A stretch of DNA of 64,000 bases. It comes from Protonemura montana (Eukaryota; Arthropoda; Insecta; Plecoptera; Nemouridae). The notes beneath the pieces are model-generated. The model did no database searches. It was given only the letters and a program-made list of their open reading frames with translations, and was not told the origin of the DNA. Shown here one piece after another: positions 46,701 through 61,700 of this stretch. The stretch spans positions 5,122,001-5,186,000 of the forward strand of contig OX387608.1 of the NCBI GenBank assembly GCA_947568835.1, written 5' to 3'. The number at the start of each line of letters is the position of its first letter. Position 1 is the stretch's first letter. The position numbers and the translations under genes are program-made.

Positions 46701-49700
46701 AACCACACAAAATTATAACAATTACCTAGTTCAAGCACCTAGTTCAAGTTCATGCTTGAACTAGATAATTGTTATAATTTTATGTGGTTCTTTTGTCATC
46801 GGAAAATTGTCAGGACTGCTTTAACCCTTGAAAAAGTAGCTAGTACATGTTACGAAACGTCGGGAAATTTTAGTTGTCCTTTACTTAGCATTCAAAACCC
46901 AGTTCAAATAGTTTTTCTTAAATTTACGTGTAGTTTCTTAAAAATGCGGCGAAGCGTTGCTTTCTGCCAAAATCAGTGCAGTCACTAGTTCATAAGTTTG
47001 TTCAATCGTACATCGTGGTAAGAAAAGTAAAGTCTTTGTTAATTGTCTTAAGAATGTCTTTGAATGTACAGATATGTCATCGGTAGGTACTTAAAATTAA
47101 TTTTTTATTACATTCTATATTCTATTTAAGAGACAATCAAATTAATTCTAGAACATCAGTTGAGTCCTTAATTACAAAGACCTGTGTATTGACCAAAAGG
47201 TATCAAATTTTTTAGTTCATAAGCTAATATATTGTGGTAAAACATCTTGATGGAGTCCTCTCGGTGTCGGGCGTAAGTGGCGACAGCTTCTTTGTACCAC
47301 CCGTTAATTGCGTCGACACCTATGAATCTGTTACCTATCTGTTACCTCCACAACCTGGGAGTTCATGATCTGCTACAGCCCATGGTGTGGTACAGCCCAT
47401 GGTACAACCCTTCTTTGTTCGAAACCTCATCGCTGTATGGAACATTGTCTCAGGTCGTGGAGCTGGGCGCTGTGCATTCCTTCACTCCCAGCTCACCGTT
47501 CAAAGACAAAAGAGGAATTAAAAGAAAAAAATATGTTTTTGAAAGTATATTTTGAATGTCAAGAAGAGTATATTTTCCCAGCGTTTCGAAGCATGCATGT
47601 AACATGTTACTTTATCAGGGGTAAAAGCTCCCTTGTAGACTTAACTTCTCTTAAAAAAGAACGCTATACCAAAGTAAAACAACCATAAACATAAAGTAAC
47701 AAAACTCCTCCCTAAATTTTATAAAATTCAATACCAAATTTGGAAATCGTATTTTTCAAGCTCCTGAGTCTTAAAAACGTTTGAACAAAGAGGGTTCCTT
47801 GCCCTCCCTCCCCCACCTTGTTTCTTGTGGGAGGCACACGGCCACGCGGTAATGGTGACACGCGGGAGGGGCGTGTTTTTCAATTGTTGCCCTGCACAGG
47901 TACCTACAATTGGAGACGTAATTCGATCACGTACCGGCGACAACCGGCGTACCGGCGGAATTGGAAAAAGGAGATTCGACGCTTGTTTTTCTTCATATCC
48001 CGCGCTAGGAACAACGCTGTTGAAAAATGTGGAACATTTTCATAAAGTATTGGAGCTGTGGTCGCAAGTGATGCAGATTGCTGCACAGTGATAACCTAAA
48101 ATCGAGCTAATTTTTTAATGGTTCTGTCATTGTATTTTTGATCAACGAAAAAATATCGGTTTCATCGCGTTTTTTTCTTTTGTGCCGCTTAGATTTCTGT
48201 GTCGATACATTGATCAAGAAGAGTTTGATTGTTCTGGCCGAGTCGTTTCGCGCGCATAAATATAGCATCTTTCATCTCGCAGAAAGAAATATTCTTGCCA
48301 ACGGTAATCTGAAACGGAAAAAAAAGGATCGCTTTGGAAGTGATTTACGATGTATCGACGTATTTGGAGCGGGATGGCTTCAATTTCGTTTTGTGCAGAT
48401 TCGCATTCTGATTAGAATAACAGTTTGTTACATATACCTACCCCCCGTCGGTTGTTTGATCTGAAAATATCTACCGCCCTGAACGAGCTGAGAATTTATG
48501 TATACCTATGGACAAAATGTATACAATTGTTTTGTCATTTTAAAAAGTATATGTATTATTGTTTCTGAAAAATGCCCGTATTTGTTAAATTATGATTTTG
48601 ATTTCATTTTCCAGTTTGTTTTGTGAGTAATTGTATTTGTATTTTTTAAGCGTAACGAACTATATTCCAGGCAATGGTTCTCTTTTTTTTTTACCAAAGC
48701 TAATATGTTTATAAGTACTTATTGAGATTTCATTTATAGGCTGTGGTATGCCCCTTCATTTGTCACGGCTCTTCATTGTCTTCCGTGGTTCTCTACCATC
48801 CCATGCCTTTCTTGGTCTTCAACTTCACGCCGTTTTCACTTCTCTCTTCCACATCTTCTCGCACTTTTCCCACCCATCATCCTCTTGGTCTTCCTTTTCA
48901 CCTTTTCTAGTATTCTACGTTCAAACTCTTTCTTGAAAATAATATAATAATATCGTTTATTGTCATAAAAAACACTTCTGACTGCTCTTACCTTTGATAA
49001 AGTAACAGGCACAAGTTACGAAACGTTGAGCAAATCAGTTGTTCTTCACTTGGCATTCAAAACCCAGTTTTCATTGATAAAGTAGACATGAGTCTGAAAA
49101 CCATAATCCTTCCCGTTCATTTTCATACATTCCCAAATCGAGTTGTATTGACATTGCAATTAAAATCATGTGCTATTCTTAAGATGAATCGAAATCACCG
49201 TGATTTCCTCAACATAACAAATTACTAACATCAACATCAGTATCTCATTACACATCGCTTCGAAAAACACACATTGTCATTAAAATATGCTTATGTCCAT
49301 CTTTTTTTGGGCTTTTTTTTTTGTGAATGACCGTCAGTATAAAAATTAAATTGGCTTCGTATATAGGTAAGATAATGGGTGAAGACACAAGTGGGGTAGT
49401 GATCACGAGAAGGAATTATCCACGGCTGGCCCCGAAACCCATACTTATGATCGGCAATGTTGATTAGGAAATTCATCCAGCTTTATGAGTTTGTTTATAA
49501 TTATGCTTTAGATCTCTCGACGGAGATAGCAAAGTGTACCGAAGTTTCTCTTCGAAAGCTTATATGGAAACAATCGCAGTGTTTTCGAATGCAGGCGAGA
49601 AAATTACTTAATTAAAACGAAACGTTTAAATACATAACTATTACCGAAGAAATTAATGAATGTTTAATCGGTGAAATCTCGGAATAATATTCCATGCCTT

Positions 49701-52700
49701 GCTTTGGTTGACTCGATGAATGAAAAGGCTTCGCAAAGGAGACTGAACCGTCGCGCAAGTCGCACCTTGTAACATAGAAAACTATATTTTAGTGATATGG
49801 TTAAAAAAAAAGGACACAGTTTTTATGAAAAAAATCGTGAGAAGTTATTTTTGCTTTAAATAAATGTAAAAATTCGGCAACAGGATCTTAGGAAATCAAC
49901 AGAAAAATTAGAATTGTATTTAATTATTTAAGTAATAAATTGAATAAATTTTTATTTTAAACATACTGCGAGTTGAACCACATTGTACAATTCAATTAAA
50001 TTACACATAATCACGGACTTGCATAGGTTTGTATCGTTCAATATCTGTGGTTCAATATTCTTGCTTGTGGAGAAATGTACATACAATTATCATTGAAACA
50101 TACGTCGAATTAGCCACCTTAAAAGTGCATTGACCAACGCAAATACATCACAAAAAAAAGAAGCCCAAAAAATAAACTTGCCAATTTCTGTGATGACTCA
50201 ATTCCAATTTCTCATCTGTTCAAAAGTAATTATCACATCGCTTCGATCAAAGTTGGTCGCCACCGAAAACAAAAAAAGCCCTTGAACTAATTGGTTCTTG
50301 TACGGCGGTCTTATCAGATGGTCTAGTTTGCTCAGCGGACGGACGAGTCAAAGAAGCCGAAATAAGTAACCGTGGCCGAGACAGATTATTATATAATAAC
50401 GCCATGGTTGTCTGTCGCCGGGTCCATCTTGAGTGGTCTTGCCGAGTGGCACCCATCGCGTATGTAACACCTGTGATGTTGGGCCAGCGGTGCACACGAG
50501 GGAGATATCAAATCATGAACCTAAGAAAGAACTAAGTGGGGTTTGAACGCCCACTCAAGTACTATTCGTTTGTTTGAAAATAGTTTGAAGCATCTCTTGA
50601 TGCTTGACATGGGCGAAAACTTTGAAAACCTTGATTTACGGTAAGATGGGCAGTCTAGTTTCAAAAGTATCCAAAACAGGAAATTTTAATTGTATCACAT
50701 AACGTTAGGACAACCTCGAAAAATTGGCGTTTTTTCCATACACATAATTAGTTAGTTAGTAAAAAGCGCCAATGTGTTCGGGATTTATTTCAGAAAATAC
50801 ATAATACATTAGTTTTTAAGTTATTGACCCTGATTATTTTATTTAGATGCATTTAGGATGCTTGAACTAGGTAATTGTTATAATTTTATGTGGTTCTTTT
50901 GTGATTGTAAAATTGTCAGGACTGCTCTAACCCTTGAAAAAGTAGCTAGTACATGTTACGAAACGTCGGGAAATTTTAGTTGCCCTTTACTTAGCATTCA
51001 AAACCTATTTAAAATAGTTTTTCTCAAAGTTTCAAAACTGTTGGATTATTTCTAAAGCAGGTGTGGGACCTCGCAGAAGATAAAATCTGTCTCAATTTTT
51101 TCCAGTTACATGGAGTTGATGTGAATGCGAACCAATCAAATACTTAGCACACTAAATCCGATAGACAGGAACTTATTTAAACACACAGTTTCTTGTCGCT
51201 TCATGAAACCGAACCCTAGGAGACAATTGCTTAGTTGCAGTTAACTTTATACAAATCAGGCGTCATTGACTCACTGTAATAAAAATTGGGATCAAGGTTA
51301 AGCCTGATGGTGTTAGTTCATAATAACGCTGTCGTCTCTATTTACCAATCATACCACAATCCACTGGAGTACCACAAGGTAAATTTACCGGTCCCTGTCG
51401 TGTACCGATAACGCCGCCACTGTGCCAAGCCTCGACCAGGATAATCACGATCACTTCCTCTCCTCGGCTAGTCTCATCTCGAAGTGGTCCACCCGCTGTA
51501 GCCGTATCTTCGCGTCAGCAACCTTGTGCCTGTATCGCCCATGCCGCCCCAGACACAGTGGCGACAGAGCTCATACGCTCGATTCACTGATTTCATTATC
51601 ACGCATCGCGAAACAAATAGCTAATAATGAATGTCAGCTTCTCTTGTGAGAGGGTTCACCGAACTTGTCGACTTTTTGACAAGTGACAGGTGACAAATTT
51701 CCACCTGATTGTGATTTCTCGAGTGTTTTAGTCGTAATTTCTTAGAAATTCGTGATTTTCTTGTCCTGGATCGATAAAAAAAAGGTTCAAGAAGGTGTTG
51801 GCAAGAATTTGTTGCTTGTTGTTTCACACCTATCTTAAAATTAAGAGAAATACGTGTCAACAAAAGAGTTACATGCTGCTTAGCATTTTGTCATGCCCAA
51901 AAATTAAACTTATTTAATTAGTACAAAAAAAACGCAAATCCACACTAAAACCGACCTTAACGCTGATGAGCCATACTCTTACATTCCATTGCTTTACCCT
52001 TTAAAGATCAAACAAACCTATTTTCAATCGCAATCTGTCAGAATCATTGAAAACTAAACAAGAACACAAAAAATAACGTTCCAATATAACCTCTTTCCAA
52101 CCTGCACAAGCTTTCAAAAGTATTCATGTCAAAATGAAGACGTACAATATAAATAGGAATCCCGTAGACCGCCACTAACATCTTACCATCCCACTCAACG
52201 TCTCATAACTTTCAGCATCCCGCCGTGGACCGAGCATCTACCTGTCTCCTTATGTCTGCATTTTCATCTCATACCTAGCCTTTTCATCGCTTTCTAAAGT
52301 AACAATCGTCCATTGTGTCACCGTGCTTCGGATGATTTGTCTAGACAGATATAGTAGTTGGAGGAGGACGCATATTGTGAGACTTCATCGCTATGTTTAG
52401 CATACAATAGTAATATAACAGGGCACACTTACCTGTGCCCGCTCTAGGGCAGCGTCGAAGCGGTCTCTGCTATCAGATCGCTGTTAGAGGATGTGGAGGT
52501 GTCAGACTCTACTTTTGATATCTTTTCATCTGTGCGGCATGCAGTGAGTTATTGGGACGAGCGTGAGGTATTGCGAATTTTACGCGCTTGGGGGTGGAAT
52601 ATTTTAAGAATATTGCCAGTGGGTGCAATCGAGTGATTTAAATCCGAGTTGGATTTCGGCAGCAATTATTGTTTTGTAAAGTCGGCAAGTTATGAATTTT

Positions 52701-55700
52701 TTTATGAGCATTGTCTATTTGATTAATTGTTGAGGCCATATTGAAAACGTGAAAACTGATTTGTTGGAAATTTGCCATGAGTCGACAGAAGGAAGTCACC
52801 GAGTGCCACTTTACCAAATATTCGCAAAGTTTCTCGGGTGAACGACTTCATTTTGAATGCAGACAATCTCAGTTTCTGTCGTAATAATAACTGCCGACAC
52901 AGACACCACCGAATTAAACTATATCAACTCCACTCAAAACTTAACTGTTATAATTGTTATTACTGTTTCAACTTTTCTTTGGGGTGTAAAACTTCCACGT
53001 TTGACACTGTTAAACATAATGGGTGTGTATCATCGTAATTGGACTAATTACCTCCAAGGGAGCATTTCGTATTGCGCCGTAGGTATTTTGGGAGACAGGT
53101 TCATCATTGCCATTGTGCCATTGCTAGAAGATATGGGTTAGATTTCTGGTGTCCCTCTATTTGCAGAGGACATTGAGATAAGGTTGGCTTATGGCAGAGT
53201 CCCAGGGGCCCAGTAAAGCTGACTTTTTATCCGCAAAGGTACAGTTAACTTTAGGCCATACCAGATAACTTTGCAAGAAGGATAGCGCTTGAATATAGGG
53301 ACGAATTTGAATCACGACAAAATTTTTGCACAAGCGGAAAAGGAAATTTTTAGGGGAAGCTCACGTTGTTGATTGTTTGATGTATTTTTTAAGAGTGGGT
53401 GCAGGAAGTGGGCGATGGCGTTAGATATTTTTAATTAATTTTATGGAGCAGTCATTTTTTAAGCCCTGTGGCTTAAAAAGGCTTTTTTTTACCTGTTGAA
53501 GTCCAGTACTTCCTGTGGACTTCCGACAAAATTAAAAATCTCTGGCAAATGTGTTCTTCTTGTAATACGAAATTAATCCTTTACAGCGAGTGTTCCATTT
53601 CAATTTCCTCTAGCTCTGGGTTCCTTTGGCGTCCAGAATACGAACCATCCATCTTGAGCGATTTTATCTCTCGGCGGTCGTGGGCCGATACCAAAAAAGA
53701 CAATTCGTGCAGCAAAATCTTGATGCATCGCTAGCGACCTTTTCAGCCTTGTGGCGATCAAAAACCGTTTTTATATGTACCCCTGTATCACGACGAAGAT
53801 GGCTCATATTTATTCAAGGAAGCAAAAAAGTATGAACGTTTCATATAATAGCTTTGGGAATACATGCTACACCTCTATATGGTTTTATGGACCTATGTAA
53901 AATATTGAGATATTATTAAGAATGCAAAAAAATGTGTATATCTCTTATCTTTTGAGAAAGTGTGACGCATAAAATGTGATTAAGATAAGAGGACAAAATG
54001 TGAGATCCTCTAGAAGGAAAGAAATCCACCACCACCGGTTTAGCAAATCTGATCTTTCTTGAGTTGCATTTTCGATGGACCTATTTAAGGAACGTATGCT
54101 AATTGAGTTTTGCAAAAACAAAGATGCGAGAAGGTCGTGGCTAGCAGGAAAAAATACGCATTTTGCTGTAATAGTCAATTTACAAGATTGTCTCACTTAA
54201 AGTCTTGACGGTAATATGAACTGAGGGGGACAAAAACTAATTACAAAATCTCATTATCAGCCTTAGCGCTAAAATATTAACAGAGAGCGAGACGAGGGGA
54301 AATAAGTAACGTCTTCGGAGGAAGAAAAAGTGTTGGTAATGTGTCAGTGACTCGATGGTTGCTCGTCTTTCACACATCCTCCATTAAAAGTTGATGCACT
54401 GACGTTGTTTTACGATCTCACGTGGTCTGAAGCCACAGAAGTAAAAATATTTAATTTACAAAGCATTTCCTAAACAAGTAAAAGTGATAAAAACCACATC
54501 CCTGAAATATGTCTGCCCGTTTTACAACTTTGACCTAATAATTCTGTCATCGTCACGTCTTCATCGACGGACGGCAGTCACTTCCGTGATGCATTTTTTT
54601 TTTTGGATCTGTGTTTACTTTAAATTAACTGAAATCCGGTCTAGATCCCGACTTTATATAGTTTATAGAAATTCAGACAAGTAGTTAATATTGGTAGCCA
54701 AAAAAGTAAGGAGAAAGAAATTAGAAATATTCTTGAACTTTACTCATTTCTGTAATCGTATTAAAGCCACATGTCTTGTGTATTACTTTTCAAATTATCG
54801 AAGATAGTGTTATCGAAACATGACTCATTATTAGCGTTTTTGTTCGAGCTTCTATTGGGTGAATTGTGGCAATTTGGGGGTTTAAATTTCCCCCAATGCC
54901 TGAATTTTTTGTTGTAAGTTTTAGCTCGTGTTATTCCTCTTTGTTGTACGAGAATGGGACTCCTGAATAGCCGTGTTTGTGGTCAGAATAAACCCTAGAT
55001 TAGCTTCTGGACTTTTTTACCACAGTTTGTGGTTACTAATTTTTCAGCGGCTCTCTGTGTGTTACACAATCGAAACGTAATAACGACAGTACAGCATCCC
55101 GTGCAATTATAGCATTGCACATTTTGCTATCACCATATCAAATTACAAGACTGAAATGTTTAAGCGGTCAGTTTGTGGCTAATGTCATTTAAAATCATTC
55201 ATCATTAAAAAACATATTTCATATCGGCTACATACTATTATCTTCGTATAACACCGCTGAGTGCTATGTCTGTCCAGATTCTACAACTATTTTTGCAATA
55301 GCTAGGATATTACAACACAAATAAAACATATTAAATATGTGACGTATGATTTAAATTGCAAACGCTTGCAGTGCGCGGGGTATTTTTTTTTTATCATGAA
55401 CACGACTACCCTTTGAAAAATTGATGCCCAAACGGGAGCTTGGTAGTGTATATCTCATTGACTGTGACCGGTTATATTTTTGATAATTTGCAGGTTAACT
55501 TGAGAATCATAACGAATTAATTAAACGTGTTTCTTTATTTTTCAGATACACCCTACTTCGAAGCACTAACCAAAAAGTTTGAAGGTAAGTGTCAACCATA
55601 TAATGTCAATCGCTACTTAATCTGTCGGAAAGTCCGTCACCCTATATTCCCAACTCATACGAAAGCTGAAACGAATTATTTTGTTAATTTTACACAGTAA

Positions 55701-58700
55701 AGTCATTTTTTTACTTTCTATTAAGAACCTTTTCTCAAAATATTGTATGCATGATTTTTTTTTTAATCACGGAACCTGATAATCGTAAAATTCTCAGCCA
55801 AATGTTACCAACTTAAAGGTATTGGCATTTGATTTAAATTCTAAGTCTTGTAGTTACGGTTTTCATCACCCGATGGCGCTTGCGGCCGTCCTTTTAGACA
55901 AACCTCTACAATTAAATAATTCCGACTCAAAATATCAATACATGTTTATCAATCGTTAAGGTAAACGTCAATAAAGATTAATTGGGCCCAAACCAGTCTC
56001 AAACGCGAGTAATCTGCGAGAAATTAAATTTCTGAACACTCAAAACGACGGCGTCTCCACCTAGTAGCATTCTATATTTTTGTTTCGGTTATAATCTCAT
56101 TGTTCGGCAATGTTCGCGAATTCATTTTTCCATAACCGCTGAAACTCTGACAAAACCTTTAAACCCAATGGTATCTCACTAACCACACACAGTGACTAAA
56201 GACTCGGCGAGACTAGCGCCGTACGGCGGTTGACATCGCACCAACTGAATTATTCATTGGCTAGAGACTGCGTAGACTTGAACAAGATTGTTGGAGTGGC
56301 CATATTGAAGCGAGAGGGATTGCACTATGAAAAGAATTGATCGGTCCAGCGGACCTTAGCCTCGCAATTGCCGCCTGCTCTAAGTCGAGGGGGTAGGGAA
56401 AGCGTTTTACTCTCTATCTGCACACATAGCTAAACACTGGGGAATTCACGTCGCCTGCGTTTGATAGCTTGCTGTCATCAGTGGATTCATATTTGTGTTT
56501 GTAAGCTTTGCAAACTTTGGTTCAATGTTTGCAGGCAATATTTTTAATGGGTCAACGTGTCATAAACCCATTTTTAGGGTTTTTTTACGCGACTCGGTTT
56601 TCAGCAATTTGGCATTATAAAAAAAAGTTAGGATGCAAAAGTTAGGATGCGAAGTGAAGCAACACTTTATTGGGTCAGGTTTTGGATAGGTGACCATCAT
56701 ACACATGACCAGTTCTGTTTGGGAGAGAGGTTGGAGGGATGAAAGTTAAAACAGCAACTTCATTCGCTTTGATTTTCAATCTCTCGACAGCATGGATTTG
56801 TGGAGGAATCCTGTTGCTCGCGTTGTACCGTCCTTCGGAAGGGACGTTAAGCCGGTGGTCCCCTTGGTCAAAACACTGCTTCTTTATAAAAACAAAACAC
56901 TCAATCTCGATAAAATTATTATATAATACAAGAAATTCTTATTCTATTAATGATGATCCTGTTATCTGTTCGTGAGGGGTCGCAATTCGATAAGATATCT
57001 GCATCTGATGTTTTATACGCCATCTTCATCATCATCATCTTCATCAAAATCCTCATCTTCTACAATTTCCCATCCAAGCTTCTAACACAAGCCGACGCTG
57101 ATCCTTGTGTACATTTGTTTATTTCTCGATGTTAATGCTCCATTTGGCCGCGTCAGGGCGCTAATTGTCCTAGCAGACAGTCATGAATAAACGCGCTCCT
57201 AATTTCTCTACTAGAGAACAAACACACTAAACAGCCTCTAGCCTGAAACGGAGCCAATTCACAGTCTCGTGCAAGGCGCACGGAGGGTTGGGCGGGAAAA
57301 ACAAACAACAGGTAACTTTACTTAAAATCGCTGTTTTAATCGCTGAAATATTTGTCGCTCGAGATCACCCAGATGTTGCCACCGGAATATGTATTGTCAG
57401 ATCGCTTCCGGTTGCGCGCACACTATTACATTATATATTTGCATTACAGTTGGCTGCGTTTTATCTCGAAAGGTTTCGAGACATGGCTCTTTGTAAGGTA
57501 CAAGGGAGAATTTCTTCGATGAGCAACTTTACATGCTGCATGCACCTGTTTATTTTTTCCTCTTATCGTATGATTCTCACGTGAACTGGTATTTTTCGAT
57601 AGAGAAATGTCAGGCATTCGCCGACTTTAAAATGTTGCATGCTCTGCAAGAAAGAATCGAGCACTAGCGTTAGGTATTGACTTTGAGTGAGTTTCTCTTT
57701 GGTATGCCGTCTTGAGATGTTGTTGACTAGGAGTGATCATCTGCAAATACAGACGTCTGAGCTGCTTACATTATTTTTGCGATATTTTCTTGATTTATAA
57801 ACATTAGCAAGCGGCGACGAAATACAAGAGAACGTTCATATGTTGCGTTATCGATTACAATTGGAAATATCTTTATCTTTATTGATCTATTATTTGGTGC
57901 GCGAACGTGGTGGGAAGAAAAATTCACTTTTTAACTCAGGTTTAATTTAATCAAGCTTCAAAGGCCAACTCTGACTTTTTACTTAGACCTTACAGGGAAG
58001 GGTGTGCTTGAGGTAAATGAAAGACAAATTTGGGGTTTACGTGTATTTTTGTGAGGACACATCATTGTAAAAGTGAATTAAATTATTTTGCGGTGCTGAT
58101 AAGTTTCAAACTTTATACTTAAGTAGGGTAGGACCTTTATAGGGTAGGATTAAGCCGTTTTCTTGAGGGATGTGCCGAATTTGAGTTGTTTTGATTCTTA
58201 TCGAAAAAGCTGACGAGAATCTTCACTTAACTCAACCAGAGGGCGTATTCCGTCACTCATCTGTGCACGCAAAAATATATCAAATTGATAAGCACAATCG
58301 TATAGAAAAACTTTAATAATGTCAGAACATATTAAAAGAAAACAGGATTTCCGTTCAGCCTCACAGATATTAGCTTAAAAGTTTCGAATCGATTCACAAA
58401 AATGAAGTGAACAACAAACAAAACGACCATCCTCAACTTACTTTCCCAGTCGCGACAGCCAACCTCTTAAAAAAGTGAAACCCCATCGAAAAAAAAAACT
58501 CAAAATTCATCCAGCAGAGTGCAAGGCAAAGTCCTTCACCCCCGCACATACACGCATGCGTACACCCACACGCACTTTACAATCCTGACGACAATAATGA
58601 GCCAGTCGTCTGAAATCGGCCAAATTGCTCACAAAAGCATAGCACGGTCACGAGGTATACTAGATTAGTATTCACAGAGCGAGTTATGCCTGCGGAATCC

Positions 58701-61700
58701 AACGTGCCCCCAAAACACACACACACCCGTTTAGATGCACCCCCTACCCCCCTTCCACCCCCTTGGAATCCACACAATCGCAGGGCGCGTGTTTTGGGTA
58801 TTCAGTAGGCAGACCTGTGGGCCCGTCGTGCACCTGGGGGTAGCGAGAGACACTTTGAAATGATATCTGCCGACCTTAGATTGGTGCTATTGGGAGGCTG
58901 AAGCCGACAAACGGATCTGTAACGTGTCGGCGGTGTGGTAGGGTGACGGGTATTGGGGGGGGGGGGGGGGGGGCAGTGGCGTAGGTTGGATGTCCATCGA
59001 GTTGCAGTTTTGAATTGGACTTGAGAAGTGGTTTTCGTTTTTTTGGTTAAGTTATTTTGGGAAACAGACTACGCCTATCATACATTATCCACTACCTACT
59101 TGAGGAATAAGATTTTATGGAAGCGCAGAGTTATTCCGATTTTTCTTCAATTTGTGTGTTTTTCTAGCTACTTTTTTCATACCAGCTTGTTTCAAAACTT
59201 CTTTACCTAAGTGTGGGTGAAAGCCCCATAGAAGAGAAATAATAAACCCAATTTTAAGAAAAGATTTTCTCTGTGCCTTTGATTCTATTATCCATGATCT
59301 ACATAGATGCAATGAATTATCGCAGTAAATTTCAGTACGTTACTTGGATGCAATGCCAGGGGCTAGGGATTTGGACATGTGTGAACATGACATTTATAGT
59401 GAGAGGTCCGCATGCTGGGATGGGGTGGTTTGTCGTGGACCCCCGCAGCTGCGCCACTGGTTGTGTCTACCGACGCAAGGTGAGGCCGCTCGTCGACCGA
59501 GACCGTGAAAACTCCCTCAAGTTGAAGGCCAGTGGCGGTCGGGCGTTTCTCTCGAATTTGGGCCGGAAAGCAGTGGGACTCGAGAGCAACTGCTTAGATG
59601 CAGGCGATGCGACGAAGTGAAATGGGATGAGAAATCTTATTTTCTCTATGATCTCGTTAACAATCATCACCAATCGTAATATTTAACGCTTCAGAAATTA
59701 CAAATAGTTTTTATATTTTAAATTTCTGCGGAATTATTTTTCTTATCAACCTTTCAACAGCATGGATTTGTAGAGGAATCCTGTTGTTCGCGTTGTACCG
59801 TCCTTCGGAAGGGTCGTTAAGCCGGTGGTCCCCTTAGTGCTCTTCGACAGGAGTAGACTACGCACTGACACTAAGTTTCCAAGACTCCCTTCTAGTCTAG
59901 GTTAAGCTCATCATCCTCATCATCATCCAATCATCCACCGACGCTATTAACCAGTGCAACATGGCCCGTTGTCAAAGCAGTGCGTCGCCAGAACCATCTA
60001 ATCAAGTAAACAATATTTTTCAATTTAAGTCCACATTCACAAAAAGGTTAAAAAACAAATTTTGATCACAGCAGCCAATTTAAAATCCGATTTTTGGTTC
60101 ATGCTTTTAAGATACCTTTGGGATGCGAATGTTTGGAATTATTACCTGGTAAAGTTATACCCGGAATCAACACAAGGTATGCATCTGGCTACAAAATCTG
60201 TGCATCATTTGCATTCAACAGTTTTAAACGCAGCCTGAAAAGCTGAAGACACAAAAACGCGCGCACACAAATTACAACATAATGCGTATCGTGGTTCTTC
60301 AATCATTTTCACTGGAACGCCACTGAGCGGCATGTGCAATGTGTGAAAGCCCACTCGCAAGTCGGTTGGCTTTAAATCGGTTGTTTGCCAGATTTATGAG
60401 ATCCAAGGAATACCGGTATTGAAGATGTACGGAGTTGAATGCAGATATTGTGTTACAAGTTCGATCTTTGTGCACGGCAGAATGCTAACTATGCTACGCC
60501 CTACATAGGTTCTTGAACCAAATCCATTGTGGCTTTGTCAAGGTGATACTGATCAATAGGAATTAGTTCGGGAGTTCAGGTACATTGTTAAAATGTCGGG
60601 TTTACCTGGAGTGGTAAAAGTTAAAATGGGGGATTGTGTGAACTTTAGGCTTTTGTGGACGCAATTTTGAGTTGCGTTGTAAGTGAGCGTATTTTTTGTC
60701 CTTTATTTTTGTATTTTTTCTCTGTAATTGGGTACTTATCATGATTTGTTTGGTACGTTCGGTTCGCTAAAGTCAAATTTCGCTTTGAAATGAAGATTTT
60801 TAGACAGATTTTGTTTAAACTTGATTTAAAATGCAAATATTTAGCCTTGTGTTTCCAAAAAAGATAGCAGATGTAAGTTAAGAAATTTCAAAGGTGTCGT
60901 GTAAATTTGATTCTTGTTGGTACAGCCGTTTGGTCGGTAGAAAATAAATACTGGTTTTTGTCCTGATAATACTATACGAGGTATTTTAATCTGGAAATGT
61001 AGCAGAATTGTAGCAAATGTTAAATAGAATATAGACGTGATTTTTAATTGTGAATTTATCATCTACGTTTCAATCATGTTTATAGAGTAAAAAACGACAT
61101 GACGCAGATGAAAACTCTGTTTATGAAACGTGCAACACGCGGTGTCATACGATTTTCCCGGCGTACGAAATGCCATTGCGTAATTACGTTTTCATATACC
61201 AGGAAGTGGTTTCGGAGCTGGGATCGGTAAACTAAGAAGTGAGAGCGCCTGCAAACATCCTCTGTGAGCGTAAATCACACAATTACTGAGCCACACACGA
61301 CGATATCCGACCACAGTAAGGAATGTACACGGGTTTATTCAAATCTCAAAGTAATTCCACGTCTCAGTCATTTTGTGCGGAGCGGGCTCGTCACCTTTTT
61401 ACCAGGAAAAACAGGAACTTTGATACACCTAAGCGTTCAATTAAGCTCTCGGGTAATTATATAGCGAGTGCGTGTAAAACGTAATTGGGGTTGAAGTGGC
61501 TGCACCAAGGCGGTGGGTACATGATATGAATTATTTATAGGTTTGTGTCGAAGTCTTTTTAATTTAAGGGAGGCTACACCACCGTGACAAAAAGGTTGAC
61601 AAATTATCCCGGCAGGAAATTCTAGACAGGTGAACAGAACTGGCAATTAAGAATAGTGATAAGGCGGTTTATCTTTTTTATTTTATTTTTTTTTGAAAAT

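Noticed and set aside
46502-46988. Shared peptide MLELxNCYNFxWFF in two opposed frames, also at 50858
   Set aside because: It follows from DNA identity of family B. Synonymous-type conservation is not evident and the frames end at different places.
59273-59620. 115-codon plus ORF with a GC-rich second half
   Set aside because: The frame crosses a possible transposon end and has no domain or splice support.
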